Source: Diphasiastrum complanatum (lineage: Eukaryota > Streptophyta > Lycopodiopsida > Lycopodiales > Lycopodiaceae). From it: a stretch of 64,000 nucleotides of DNA. The stretch lies in the NCBI GenBank assembly GCA_029204225.1, contig CM055097.1, positions 72,731,210 through 72,795,209 on the forward strand, written 5' to 3'. A program made the position numbers and the translations under genes. Of the stretch, positions 12,726 through 25,137 are shown in pieces; the stretch's first letter is position 1, and the number at the start of each line of letters is the position of its first letter. The notes beneath the pieces are model-generated. The model saw only the letters and a list, made by a program, of their open reading frames with translations, was not told the origin of the DNA and made no database searches.

Positions 12726-13735
12726 CCATGAAAATGTCATCCAATAGTTTTGTTGACTTGTCAAATTTGGCATTTCATGGTTTCTCCAAATGGAAATTTG
12801 GTGTGTACTTTTCACACATGTGGGGATAGCCCAAACAATGTGAATGATCTCCTAAAGTGTGAGGGATTGCACGCAGATTCAACACCAAAAGGATACATTG
12901 ATTCTAGCTTGGCAATTCTTAAGGCAAGTGTCATCATGTCCATGACCGGTACATAGGATTCAGTATACTCGTGGTCTTGGATACATAGTACTATAGTGAA
13001 AAAAGCTATTAGTTATGACACATCATACTGGACGTGACCCAAAAATAACTAATATTCTTGTGAGACCCAGAACACACTAAATGGACTCTCTTCTAAGCTT
13101 TACAATGTCCTGTAACCAAAGTTATGGCCTTTTGAAGTTTTGCAATTTTGTGAGTAAAATTGGCAAGTTTTAAATTGTTCTGATTGTCTGCTAGTCAATT
13201 TCCTAATTTGTGGTACTGTGCTTGCATGAATTGATTGCATGTTGATTTTGAGAGTGACTCTAACATGCATGAGGGATTCACATTTGTTTTGAGTGGTTAT
13301 GCGCATGTGCTTTGACTATTAGGACACAAATCAGTAATTTGGCTAACAATTTTCATAAAACTGAAATTTACGTAAAATTTCTTAAAGTAAAAAAAGCAAT
13401 TAATGTCACATGTCATGCATGTGTGATAGACATCAATTCAGTAATATCAGGAATCAAACAATGAATTGTTTTGTTTTTATTTTGATTACCTAAATACTAA
13501 CAAAGTTTTTGACAAATTTTCAAGTTACGAAAATTTTGGTCAAAACAAAATTAAGAATAAAAATTCGAAAATTTAAATTTTCAGTTTTTTTCCAGTTTCT
13601 TGAATTATCTATGAAATGTACTAAAGTTAGTGAATTGACCATACTGAAGTCAATTTTAGTCAGATTTTTGTACTTCAATAATAGTTAATCAATTATTAAC
13701 TAAATTTAGTAATTTTCAAGAATAGATAAATTGAG
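12726..13735. other. AT-rich DNA with nothing recognised
   Basis: No retroelement domain or gene is visible. The 68-codon frames on each strand (12750-12956 plus, 13100-13306 minus) have no recognisable motif. It may contain the 3' LTR of the preceding Gypsy element or the 5' LTR of the following one, but no termini were identified. Confidence 0.4.
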
Positions 13736-14212
13736 ATGGCCGAAGAAACTGCAAATCAAGTTGCAAATCCAGGTGCACCATCCTATATGGTTATCTGCTA
13801 GCAGTTGAGTACGATACTCAATGATATGAATAATCGAAATAATTTGAGAGATTAGCAACTGGAAGTTCTTCCAAACCAAGTCAAATTGTTGTCTTTTCCC
13901 AATCTTGGTTTTCAACTGGAGACTTACTCGGGAGAGAAGAAGGAGAAGAAATCGGAAGTCATAGAAGACTGGCTCGTTAAGAGGAGCAGTTACTTTAGCC
14001 TGCATGGAGTTCTAAATGAGAAGAAAATTGAAAGCATCGTGTTGTTCTTACATGGAAAAGCGTCATCGTGGTGGCGAGATTTATCGGTGAAGCCTACTAC
14101 TTGGGATGCTTTTGCAGAAGTCTTTAAAAAACCTTTTGTGATAGCAGATGATGTTGACTACTACCAGAAATTTGTGAACTGCAAGATGGGTACTAAGAGT
14201 TTGGACTCTTAA
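13736..14212 (+). pseudogene. Gypsy gag N-terminal fragment
   Basis: The frame opens MAEETANQVANPGAP, has stops near 13800 and 13853, and then reads a typical gag core: ETYSGEKKEK, VEDWL-like IEDWLVKRSSYF, LFLHGKASSWW. It ends at 14212, where sequence of a minus-strand Copia gag begins. It is truncated to its N-terminal half. Confidence 0.7.
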
Positions 14213-14481
14213 TTCCAAGCTTCCAAAGATGATGTGCACTTACCAACTTCCTTGAGAAGCTCATTGGTAACATTCATCTTTATCATGTGTAGAGCCTTCT
14301 TGGCCCTCTTATCATATCTCATTTGATCTTGTTGTGTTGTTGGTCTCTCCTCCAAACCTACAACAATATGCAAAACATCATTCATCTCAAGAAGTGACTC
14401 CATCCTCACTTGCCACAATGAATAGTCACTTGAAGTAAGCCTATCATTGGCTTCCAATATGACTCCAATTGAGGTTGCCAT
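14209..14481 (-). pseudogene. Ty1/Copia gag N-terminal fragment
   Basis: Ninety residues start MATSIGVILEANDRLTSSDY and contain LWQVRMESLLE and KKALHMIKMNV, the usual start of plant Copia gag (UBN2-type). The fragment stops at the junction with the Gypsy gag at about 14210, so one element has broken or been joined to the other inside gag. The upstream minus-strand sequence to about 15073 should be its leader. Confidence 0.8.
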
Positions 14482-15600
14482 GTAACAATGACCCGATCTT
14501 CTTTTTCAACCTATTTCAATGCACAAAGCACTCCTTTGAACAACAACAAATGCTCCCAAAAGAAATCACCAAGATTTGAAACTATCTCACAAATTTTCTC
14601 TAGCACTTATACCAAGCAAATCAACACATAGAATCATGGAATCTTGATCAACCTATGATCTATCCTCAATCTAATGACATTTGCCACTTCCTAAAATTAA
14701 AACACACTCAAATGAACTCCAGCAACCTCACTATCTAGATATCCAATCAAAATTAAGGTTTTGACAAAATCACAAAAAATTGACTATTCCAAATCTATAT
14801 GCAAATGCTGAAATTTTGATTATGCAATCTAATAGCCACCACTAAGGCTAATCCAATGATCCAAAAATCAGCCAAATCCCGTTTGTGAAATCAAAAATCG
14901 GAATTGATCAAGTTTATAGACCTATATAGGATTTTGATCTACAAAAGATCCAATCTACAAAAGCAAAAAAACTCGATTTTGGTGTAGAATCCCCTCTAGC
15001 ATGCTCTAGACTTGATATCTTCACCAAATCATTGATATATCTGATTTCCTCCTTCATAACCTGAAACATACCATGTGAAAGTTTTCAGATCCTTAAGATC
15101 CAATCAGCTTGAAATATCTTTGGTTAGAAAGAAAAATACACTACCAATCTCACCAATGTAGAAAAAACAGCATCTACACACAAAATGAGATGCAAACACT
15201 AATAGAACTTGATCAAACTTGAATGAAATGATAAAGTACTATTTCTATCCATACAAAATCAGCAAGCTATTGTATTTCACACGTGTGGATCCAAAAATAA
15301 TAGATCATTCTACACATAAAATTGCATGCAATCACAAGTATAGTGCACCAATGGATAGTAGAACCCAAGAGAACCATGTATAAGCATTAAATGAGATAGA
15401 GAAGAGAGAAGATCAATCTCTCCACGAGTTACATCCTTTTATAGCAAGTACAAAATTATTTAAAAAAAAAAGATTTCAACCATACATCTACACTTCACCT
15501 CTTCTCTCTCTTTCTCTGTCACATATTACAAATCTAATAATCTTAAATCTACTATTCTAAATAATACTAATAATCTATTACAAGACCATTTTAAACCATT
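14482..15600 (-). other. Probable Copia leader and LTR
   Basis: Next to the gag start, a degenerate primer-binding site is present on the minus strand near 15061-15073 (TGGTATGTTTCAG). Beyond it, plus-strand sequence beginning TGTGAAAG at 15074 would be the inner end of the LTR. This stretch contains the CACACGTGTG palindrome at 15278-15287, found in other Copia LTRs of the window. The outer LTR end was not located. Confidence 0.4.
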
Positions 15601-16136
15601 TTAAATCAATGCAAAATTTAAAAACACACACACACTCTCTCTATCTCTTTCTATCTTTCACACTCTCTATCTCTTTCATAAAACAAACAAACAAACACCA
15701 ACCTCAAACAAAAAGAAAAAACAAAACAAACAAAAATCAAGCACCAACCTCAAACAATGATCTTCAAGCAGTGATCTTGAAGCACCCTTAAGCACTCAAG
15801 CCCTCAAGCCCTAAACACTGATTACCCTCAATCGCCTTCAATCGCTCCAAAGATGCTCAAATCTGCAAAAAAAAAAGTGAAAGAGAAGGCGCTGGATCGC
15901 TCGAATTGGAAAGATTGGCTTTCCCTCCAAAATGCTAACCCTACTTTTTTTAGGTCTAGATTCAATGTACCCAACTATTCAATTCCTAAAACTCGCCTCC
16001 AAACTTTCCCACACTTTCAAAAAGTCTTTATTCAAATGAAATTTAGAAGAATGAACTTTGAAAAGTTATTCTCTAAGTCTAAAACAAGTTTTGGCCTCAA
16101 TATGCCAAATATGAAAATATTGACAAAATGATCAAA
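15601..16136. other. Low-complexity and unassigned DNA
   Basis: Short (CA), (CT) and AAAC-rich runs at 15620-15740 are followed by CAAGCACCAACCTCAAACAA-type repeats. The plus frame 15853-16131 (92 codons, Lys-rich) has no recognisable domain and I do not call it a gene. Confidence 0.4.
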
Positions 16137-17305
16137 CTAGTTGAATCTTTCACATTTGGCACATAGTCTTGCTTTGAACCTGTTGGTAGAACCATCATTA
16201 TTGTACTTGATTCTAAACACCCACTTGCATCCAATAATATGCTTGTTGATAGGTGGATCCACTAGATCCCAAGTGTTGTAGGCAATCAAGGCTTCATACT
16301 CCTTTGTCATGGTTTCATACCACTCCTTTGATTGGAGTGGATCTTGGACACTTCTAGGCTCTTCATGAGAGATAAAAAATGCATAATTGGTGGATACATC
16401 ATCCACTTGTTTGCCTTACTCCACATAAGAGAGCCTCTTGGGCTCGAATCTCTCTCTCATAGATCTTCCTGGTGTGGTTGCTTGAAGATGCTTCTCCTCA
16501 AGCCTCAACCCCAACATGTCTTGATTGTCTTCAAGATTGATAATAGAAAATACTTCATGAGGTGCTTTGATCTTGGCCCCTTACAAGTTGAACTTTTGAC
16601 CTTCATGAAAGATTACATCTCTACTTTCAATGACTTTGTTAGTAGAGAATATGAAGATTCTATAAGCTTTCTTTGTAGATGAATATCCAACCATAACACC
16701 TTTGATAGGACTAGGATCATCTTTCTTCCTAATCTCTAAAGACATAGAGAAAAGCAAATACATCCAAAGATTCTAAGGTGATCAACCTCAGGATTCTCCA
16801 TCTCAAAAGGTGATTCCCCTCCTAGAGAAAGATGAGGAATTATACTACAAAGGTAATTGGCACATGTAATCGCTTCTCCCCAAAAGTCTTTTGGAAGAGA
16901 TGCTTCAATCCTTAGAGATTTTGCACATTCACATAAAATTCTATTTTTTTCTCTCCGCAGTTCCATTTTGTTGAGGGGAATAAGCACGAGTAAACTCTCT
17001 TTTGACTCCCTCTTGCTCACAAAAGTCATGAACTTTGTTGGAGAGATACTCTCCACCACCATCACATCTCAAAGCTTTTAGTTTGAAGGAAAATTTCTTT
17101 TCTACTAAAGCTTGACCATAGATGCCATGGCTTTGAAGTTGGGATGGCCCAATCCTTTATGCCACAAGTCTTCTTGATAAATATTGATCTTGTAGGCTAC
17201 ATCACAAATGTTAGCACTCTCACTAGAATCTAGTTTGTTGATCCCTCCAAATCTAGTTCTACTAGCAATTGTTGGGTTCTTTCCTTCTTGGTTAATCAAT
17301 CTCCT
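16137..17305 (-). pseudogene. Ty1/Copia integrase-to-RT fragment
   Basis: Read on the minus strand from 17305 downward. It holds the pre-integrase motif (DLWHKGLGHPNFKAM) and then jumps by deletion to the integrase C-half, where NGTAER keeps its Glu but an A-run frameshift follows. Next come CECAKSLRIEASLPKDFWGEA, the VMVGYSS..KAYRI segment and the RT N-terminus (KEWYETM, HIIGCKWVFRIKY). It ends at 16137 with the RT catalytic region missing. Several frameshifts separate the pieces. It is closely similar to the Copia element at 30.0-33.9 kb, so it is probably the same or a sister family. Confidence 0.85.
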
Positions 17306-18640
17306 TTCAATGTTGAATACTCCTCTTAATCATGATCACCTACTTAGAATCTGCACTTTCCAATCAAGCTACCTATCACTTCTACAAAAACAACTGAGGG
17401 TATTGTTATTCCTAACAGTCCTCAATTCATTGGCATTTCCATAGAATGTGTGGAACATGGCAAGCATAATTCAACAACTTATTCTAAGCATTTAGCATTA
17501 TAACTCCAGCCTATCGTCATGAATAACTCAGATAAGATCTACTTGCTTAACATGCATTCTATGAATTCTCCATTCACAATTAACAAATTCATAATCTCAA
17601 ATATACAATCTCACACTTATACAGCAGATAAACTCTTTCTAGCACAATTCTCCTTGGTTAGCAACAGAACATCACACCCGCTCAGTACACAATTATATGC
17701 AACAGATGGCACAAAGAACTGATTAGAAGTATCTCAAGGATTCTCATTCCAATGAAAATAGCTCTGTACAAACTCTATGCATCAATGCGCATTTACACAA
17801 TAACTCTGCTCGTTACTAGAATGGTCATCAATACATCCAGATGACATGTTTAGAAAATTTGAGACAATAGTTTTTTAATCAAATTGCTTTGACGAACAAC
17901 ACTCGTCAAGAATGTCCATGAACTATCCAAGTGCGCGCCAGACAACTAAGCTTTGAGAAACAATGTTTGTCAAGAAATTTCGTTCAATTTCTCTTGTAAA
18001 AAAAAATACATGACTTGCACTAGGCTCAAAATTACTCTCTCTCTCAATCACCAACTCTCTAACTTGACTTGTTAGCCTCCTCACTAACTTTTGCCTTCTG
18101 CTAGCTTTGTGTGTTTCTCTTTTCTATCTTCTCTATCTTTTAGCCCATCATTTTGTTTCTTTGTCGTCGCTTTCTACAACTGAATATTGTTGTTTGGCTC
18201 TCCACTCTCAAGTCATGTCCAACTCACTCTCAAGCAACTAACTATTTTCTCCTCACCTCATGGTCTTACACAACAAGATGCCATGGTTGGGTCTTTAACT
18301 TACAAGTCTAGTTACTTTGAAAATTTCAAGAACTCGGGTCAACTGGTATCGTAAATATTCCTTCGGCTGATTGTGATATTGGTAGAGAATCTACCAACAT
18401 TGCCCTCCGCCAACCTTGTTGCAGGTCCCTCTACAACATCAATTTGACTCTTTTAGCCAGGCTCTTCGGTTATTGATCTGGTTCTCTTGCTCTTGCAAAT
18501 TGGTTTCACTATCAGTTGCAGTCTTTCGGTTAATCCTTCAGTGGAAGTCCAAGCCTACTGCCATACCATCCCTATTCGAAACATCAATGAACTTATTCTA
18601 TCCTAAGAATATACATAAAAAATTGATTCGTTAATCCATT
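17306..18640. other. Unassigned DNA
   Basis: No domain, LTR end or gene is recognised in 1.3 kb. Plus frames at 17519-17722 and 18416-18634 are short and lack known motifs. It lies 3' of the accessory ORF at 18750-19973 on that ORF's strand, so it could hold that element's 3' end. Confidence 0.35.
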
Positions 18641-18749
18641 AAGTAAATGGATTACAAGACAATGCTGGTTATCAAAAATGGGTAACTGGATTCAGTTATG
18701 GATGAACAGGATGGAGAAGGAATGGGGGTAAGTGTCGCAGTGGGAGTGG

Positions 18750-19973
18750 TCAGGTAGTGGTCTCGGATGATCCTCCCATGTTGTGCCCATCTTGATCTTC
18801 TTTCTTTTCTGGATGAGCAAGTCCTGCTTGTACCTTGCATGTAGTACTCCAGAGCTGGTTCACCTGTTCAAGGACATGCTTCAAGTCCTGTTGCATCTTC
18901 TGGATCTGACTTTGAAATTCAAACAGTTTTTTTCGTAGTGCTTTACCTATGGCCATCATTTTGGTCTTCTTCACTTGTGGAAGCAATATCGGTGATTGAG
19001 ACTTGTTACTTTCTATGTCTGAGCCAGATCGGTTTGGAGCTCTGGTGCGTAAGCTTCTTCTTCGCTTGATGCTCTTCTTACGCTTTGCGGACTCTTGCTT
19101 CTTCTCTTTTGTAAGTGGTGTCTACTCCTCGGCAGTCTCTGCTCCGATTGTTGCTCCTTGAGCGCTCTTGCTATCTTTCTTCTGGGGTGTGATCTTTTTT
19201 GAGGATTTTGTGGCTGGTGTAGATGCTTCCAATTTTTCTTCTTCCTGAGCAACTACGTCTGGCTCAATTATCATTTGCAACTATCTAGGTTGCTTGTCCA
19301 AAAGTGGTAAGACTACCTTCAGGTCATGGCATTGGATCTGGGATTGTGTAATGTGAAAAAATAGGTACCCAAAGGTGGTGAAGCTCTGCTTCTTGCTAAT
19401 TCCTTCATGTAGAAAATTTGCTATTGTGTTGGCCCAGCTATAGAGTGCAACTCTTTGTACAAGTGATTCTGTTAGCAACAAAAAAACTAATATAGGAATA
19501 CATTTTACCTTCGACTTCTGCTTGTGTGTATACTTGGTCAGATATGCACATGCTGCTACCAATTTCTTGCTCTTGATGGTCTCTGGCAGATAGCCATCCT
19601 TGTTCTTGTACTTGTCCACCGATGTATCCAAGAATTGGAGATGCTGGGTGCTTTCTAGCTCCTTCAATTTCTTAATGATTCTGATTGGTCCTTCTAAAAA
19701 CCCAAACTCCATTGGGTCTTTGGTGGCCAGAGGCACAACGAACGTGAGGCTACTACTCCTTGAGAGATTGAATGAAAACTCCTTCAGGATAGGGTTATAT
19801 CGATTATATGCCACTGTCATTAGGAAATGGCTTTGATAACAGTGGGTTGGACGGATCTTAAACTGTTGGATCGATTTTCTAAAGAGTAAGAAATAAGTCC
19901 TTGATGTTTTTCTCAAGTTCAATAATGTTGTGGAGTGTGAATCTATATAATGAAGTATTTGTTCATCAGTCAT
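18750..19973 (-). pseudogene. Accessory ORF of a retrotransposon (unknown protein, 408 codons, two in-frame TAG)
   Basis: One frame runs from ATG at 19973 to the stop at 18750, interrupted only by TAG codons after residue 230 (before LQMIIEP) and about 50 codons later (before TPLTKEKK). Residues 1-230 look globular, with a WANTIANFL..TTFGYLFF segment beginning at Trp180. Residues 240-330 are very Lys/Arg-rich. Residues 340-378 form a likely coiled coil (LFEFQSQIQKMQQDLKHVL). No gag, protease, RT or integrase motif is present. A related frame with the same order lies 3' of pol in the Gypsy element at 42387-43190. A resemblance to plant 'putative transposon protein' domains is possible but unproven. 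Both stops could be CAG to TAG decay. Confidence 0.6.
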
Positions 19974-20199
19974 TTTACAAATGAAGTCAATAAGTTCTCC
20001 TAATCCAAAGGTAGTGTCTCCAAAGGTCCTCCAAGTAACCTACAAGCTCCAAGATGCTCCCCAACTCCAAGCTAGGATGCCTCCACCTGCAAGTAAGGAT
20101 CTTCAAGCCTCCATGGATCTCTCCTCCACCTATGTCCCTAATCTTAATCACAAAGGTAGATAACAAGTGGCCTCAAGTATTCACCATCCAACCATAGCT

Positions 20200-21058
20200 A
20201 GCTAGAATCTTGCAACTTGGCTAATTTAGCACCCCCTTGCTAACCAATAACTAATCACAAGCATACCACCACAAACCATAGCATACTCAAGATCCAAACC
20301 CTACTTATGTAGGCAAGATCCAAATCCTAAGCATACTACACACAAGAAAACACTCTATACACTAATAGCCACACTAGAGCATAAGCATAGCAAACAATAG
20401 AGATCTTTCCCCCTCCCTACGGCTGCCCTCCTCCCCTCATATAGATGGCAAATGGCAGTCTCCAATACACTATGGAGTTCCATGCACAACCAATGAGAAA
20501 GAGAGAGGCCTAGGGGAGTTAAAGAACCTTCATAGGCTTATGGAAGGTCAAGAGACTTCTTCCATAACCTATGACTCTTTGAATGTCTTTCTTGTGGGAG
20601 TTGGGAACTCAATAGACACCTTGGAAGTGTGCCTCCTAGGTCCCATTGCCCAAGTTGTGCTTGTATACTTTTGGTCCAAGACCAATAAAGTGACATGGTT
20701 CAAGGATGAGGCCCAAGGTTTAGAAAAATAGCCAAAACACCCATGGTAATGACTTTCTAACACCTCACTAGGTTCCATACCTCCGACCAAGGCATAGACA
20801 CCTACCTGCCCTTGTCCAAGGACACTAGTACCCTAATTTAGAGACACATACCCTTAATACTAAGGGTACCCCTTATCCAAGGGTAAGTTGATTCCATACC
20901 TCCGACCAAGGTATAGTCACTTGTCTGTCCTTATCCAAAGGCACCTAGCCTTAATTCTAAGGATATCCCTTATCCAAGGGTAACTTGCCATTTAGCCCCA
21001 ACACTAAATGGACATATAGGGGTCACTAAAGTACTACTAATTACATAGGTATGTAACA
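20200..21058 (-). repeat. Probable 3' LTR of a chromovirus
   Basis: On the minus strand the LTR starts TGTTACAT at 21058, right after a purine-rich AGAGGATAGGA tract that follows the chromodomain. It contains a two-unit tandem repeat (20773-20983) and a TATA-like CTATATGAGG at 20435-20444. The distal end could not be fixed; 20200 is an estimate. Confidence 0.5.
20773..20983. repeat. Tandem repeat, about 119 bp x 2, inside the LTR
   Basis: Copies start TTCCATACCTCCGACCAAGG at 20773 and 20892 and end CTTATCCAAGGGTAA. Each carries local palindromic pieces such as TACCCCTTATCCAAGGGTA. Confidence 0.85.
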
Positions 21059-21070
21059 ATCCTATCCTCT

Positions 21071-22470
21071 AAACTTAAATTTTTCCTTGTAGGAAAAAAT
21101 TTGGAATATTCTTCTATAGATCAACCTCCTTTTTCCAGGTATCCTCTTCTTCTGATTTGCCCCTCCACCTGACTAAAAATTCCCGACGCACTCTATTCCT
21201 TAGAGTTTTCTACCGACTATTAACAATCGCCTTGGGTTCAGGTGGTCCACTCGCGAACTCATTATGAAGAAGCTCCACTAGATCTTCCATAGGGACCAGG
21301 GTTTCTCCAACCCCCAACGAGGATTTCAACTTGCTAATGTGGAAAACATGATGAATTCCAACATTAGCTAGAAGGTTTGATTTGTATGTGACCTTGTTTA
21401 TCACTTGGATAATCTTAAAAGGACCGCAATACCTAGGCGCCAACTTTGCACACTTAATAGTTTTCAAGTCCCTAGAGTGACTAGGAACCCTCAGAAACAC
21501 CCAGTCGTTGACCAAGAATACCTTGTGCTTCCGAGATAGATCAGCATAGTGTCTTTCCCTATCCTGGGCACTTCTTATGCTATCTTTAGCCAGCTGTAAC
21601 ATTTCTTGCATATCCACAAGGAAATCAGTTGTGGCTTGCACCCTAAGATTTTTCATGCCAACACAAATCGGTGACCGAGGTTGATAATCATACATAAGCA
21701 TGAAAGGGCTGAATTCGGTCGCTGAATGTTTTGGACTATTATATGCAAATTCCACCAGTGGAAGGTAATTTTTCCAATCAGACTGCCGATGGCCCACATA
21801 TGTTTGCAGCATATCCTCCATCGTCTAATTGGTCCTTTTCGTTTGACCGTTTGATTCCAAATGATCTGTAGAACTCATACTTAAAGTCGTTTCCAATCTT
21901 ACCAAAAATTCCCAGTGAATTTTGGGTCATGGTCACTGACAATATCGCAAGGCAACCCGTATAGTCGAAAAAGCTTCTCAACAAATAGTTGAGCTAGTTC
22001 TGGAGCTTTAACAGTAGTGTTTGTTGGGATAAATTGAGCAAACTTCATAAGTCTGTCAACAATGACCTAAACCGAATTGTGGCCCTTCCCTGTACGTGGG
22101 AGCCCGACCACAAAATCCATAGATATACTTTTTCACTTTCCGATAGGAATATCTAAAGGATGTAATAGGTCACTAGCTTTTAGTCTCTCTGCTTTATTTA
22201 ACTGGCACTTAGCACATTTAAGTACATAGGCCTCTCACTCATGCAAGATTTGGACGCTTACTGTGTCATTCTCCGGTAAATCCTGTTTTGAATAGCAAAA
22301 TCCATTTCAGCCTTTCCCTGATTCGAGGAATCTTGTATACCTGAATCGACCTCAGAAAGTACTTGTTGCCAATAATTTTCGAAAAAAGAATCGGACTCAT
22401 ATAGTCCTTGGAGAGACTGAAACAACCTTGGTTCTATAAAAGTAAAGCATAATTGATTAAACACAATAAA
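21071..22470 (-). pseudogene. Ty3/Gypsy chromovirus integrase with C-terminal chromodomain (broken)
   Basis: Minus strand, from about 22470 downward: a divergent pol segment, CAKCQLNKAERLK (zinc-domain end), SMDFVVGLP (first catalytic Asp), a TAG where a Trp is usual before VIVDR, IVSDHDPKF (second Asp), a frameshift near 21900, then GQTK with Lys at 21837-21839 where the catalytic Glu belongs, and TAG at 21825-21827 where NQT is usual. The open C-half follows (LPLVEFAYNS, LAPRYCGPFKI, FHISKLK). A stop near 21210 precedes a chromodomain-like RVRREFLVRWRG..EEEDTW at about 21120-21200, which defines chromoviruses and targets heterochromatin. The 5' half of the element is absent. Confidence 0.88.
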
Positions 22471-23040
22471 CGACAGTGATTGATTTAGATTAATGTATAG
22501 AAATACAAGTCAGATTGATGCTATGAGCACAAGACAATAGCGGACGAAATCGCGTGCTCAGAAAGCTAACTCCGCTTTGTAAAAGCTATGAGCTTATTAC
22601 AGACAATCAATTTGAAAGAAAGAATCGATACATGAAGGCATCTACAATGTCTCTCTATAAATTACTATATGTATAGATGAGTGCACAAAGAAAATGGCAT
22701 GGAGTTGTTGTGCCATCTAGAGGAGATTGTGGCTGCTGTTGTCATTGTCCAAGTCGTTGCACAGTACATGAGTGGGTGTGAGAAGGCTTCGACTATTCGA
22801 AGTCAAGAGAGTCATTGTTGTCGCCCATTAAGTTGGGATAGTGACCGATAAGTCGTCCAACTCCAACAAGTCTGATGCCATTCTCTAGTCTATCTTCAAT
22901 AATAGAGTATTTCTATAGACTGTGTGACAATGCATGTAAAATTGCAATATGAATGGAAGTAGATTAACATGGAATTTAGGAGAGTAGAGGAAATAAATCC
23001 AAAACCCTCTCTTAATTTGAATCCGTGAATGCCTTGATCT
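22471..23040. other. Unassigned DNA, probably LTR of the next Copia fragment
   Basis: It lies just 3' (on the minus strand) of a Copia RNase H domain, following a purine-rich AAGAGAGGG. No matching LTR copy exists in the window, so the boundaries are unproven. Confidence 0.35.
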
Positions 23041-23690
23041 TCAGACTGAGCAATGCACAAAATTTGTTGTGTGTATTAATGCTCAATGCCTTAGTAAACA
23101 AATCTACAATCATGTCTTGCATCCGACAATACGTTAAGCTTATCTCTCTGCTAAGAACCGTACCTCTGACATAGTGATATTGGATCTCAATGTGCTTACT
23201 CCTAGAGTAAAATCTAGGGGGGGGCGATAAGGCAATAACACTCTAGCTATCACAAAATACAATTGTTGGGGTGTACTGATTCAAACTTATATCTAACAAT
23301 AAATTTCTCAACCGAAATGTTTCTTTACTAGCTTGAGAAGTACCAATGTACTCTGCTTCTATAGAGAAAAGAGCAATTGAGGTTTGCTTACAACTCTTCC
23401 AAGAGATAGGACCGCCATTGAAGAAGAATGTAAATCCAGATGTGGATTTACGAATATCTACATCTCCTCTCCAGCTTGCATCAAAATATCCACTGAGCAA
23501 AAGGAGATTGTTCTTGTTGACTCTCCCATAGTAGATGCACTGGTCCGTTGTAGCTCGTATATATCTCATGATTCTTATAAGGGCCTTACAATGGGTGATG
23601 CTAGGATTAGCCATGAATTGGCTTAGTGAGTTGACTGCAGAAGCAATATCAGGTCTTGTGTAGACCATTGCATACATGAGGGATCCAAGT
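23041..23690 (-). pseudogene. Ty1/Copia RT end and RNase H fragment
   Basis: MYAMVYTRPDIASAV is the end of the Copia RT. The RNase H domain follows, with its acidic residues in place (GYFDASWRGD, FSIEAEYIG, IVFCDS). After a stop at 23243 the reading continues in pieces with SKHIEIQYHYVRGTV and DLFTKALS, the usual C-terminus. It is of a different Copia family from the elements at 30 and 50 kb (Phe-rich GFTFFFNGG segment). The 5' part is lost at about 23690. Confidence 0.82.
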
Positions 23691-24633
23691 ATCGATTGAT
23701 ATGGATATTTGCCTCAATACATGAAAAAAGACAAATTTTCACACTATGAGTGGACAAATCACTCCTGCTCTTGCAAGACTCAAGAGCATACATTTGAAGA
23801 AATAACCATTTGCTTTCTAATTGATCTAAAATCAATTTCAAATCATTAAGAACATCAACTATGTTCTGAATAGAGACATCATACTCAACTAGTATGGCTT
23901 TACTCCAACTTTGAGATGCAAAAGTCTCACTAAAGCAAATTGATTCACCAAATGACATTAGAGAAGCAAGCATGAGATGTGTACTACTTGAAATGTGCTC
24001 CTCTTCTCTTGAAATGTGAGCCATGTGAGCTCAACCATGTCTCTTGATATTCTTCTTGGAATCATAACTTGAGAAGGACTCTTCTCCTCAATCCTTGGCA
24101 CACTTGACTGTTTAGATGACTCCTCAAGATCAACTTCTTGGTGCTCCTCCTTGATGGAAATCCAAGACCTCCATGTCTCAAAATGATCACAACAAACATG
24201 ATAATATAATGTGCACTTCATATGATCGTCAACATTACTTATGCTAGAACCATAAGTCCAAAAATCACCACAACCTGGCATGATTTTTTTAATATTGAAA
24301 TTAAGAAGTACTTCCATCTCATTAAGGCTAACTACTTGCTTATGGATATAAGTGTCCACTTTGGATGCCTCACTTATTCTCATAAGAAGTTTACAACTCC
24401 AAGCCTCATGCATCTTTCCACAAAGGAAACACCTCTTCTTGGATTTGTCCTTCTTGCCTTTGCACTTTGAACTTGAAGCTCCATCCTTCAACTCGCCCCC
24501 CCTTGCTTTGGTTCTCCTTGGATGGATTAGTCTTCATTTTGTAGCATCTTGAGACAAAATGATCTCTCTTGCCACAAAGGTTGCATTTAGGATCCTTACT
24601 TGCCTCCAATAGGTTGCCACCAATTGATGCCAT
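23691..24633 (-). pseudogene. Copia-type gag start joined to a two-zinc-knuckle segment
   Basis: The minus-strand start at 24633 reads MASIGGNLLEASKDP, like other Copia gag starts. Instead of the gag core, it runs straight into a CCHC knuckle (CNLCGKRDHFVSRC). A C/G homopolymer near 24494-24502 shifts the frame, then comes a Lys/Ser linker and a second, shorter Cys/His motif (CFLCGKMHEAWSC). The following residues (KVDTYIHK to RISRDMVELTW) match no pol domain I know. It could be a gag with a large internal deletion, or a host zinc-knuckle sequence fused to a gag start. Beyond 24020 the frame is not interpretable. Confidence 0.5.
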
Positions 24634-24856
24634 GATGAGGAAGTAAAACCTTGTGATATGACTTTTCAAGATGTAATTTGTGACTCTCAAGAAACTAGAT
24701 TTCAACACATTCAAAAATCTAGAAGGATCTACACAAGATCTAGACCACAAATTTTGAATCATATCTCTTTCAACCTAGTGAATTGGAAACTAATCTTTGC
24801 TTTGATCACTAAGACAAAAGCACTCTATCAAATCACAATAATCAGATCCAAATAGT

Positions 24857-25137
24857 GTTAGATTTTAGCAATTTTCACATGGTTTAGGCAATTTGTTGAC
24901 ATCTATGTGGATCCACACGTGTGAGGACTTGTCCACACGTGTGAAATAACACTTGTAATATTCAGATCCATTTTATTTAGTTTTTATTTGAGTCAAATAT
25001 GGAATTTCCTAAATTATAGGAGTTAGATCCTAGATTGTAGGAGTCTAGAAGGTCAACACAAACCACCAATGGATGATGTGGCAAATTAGATAGATCTTAT
25101 CCAAAGTGGATATGGATGAGTACTATGAGCTGTCCCA
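24857..25137. repeat. Left arm of a local inverted repeat (Copia LTR-related)
   Basis: Matches the reverse complement of 26109-26365 with few substitutions. It carries two CACACGTGTG palindromes (24914-24923 and 24934-24943). The arms are separated by 971 bp. Confidence 0.88.
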
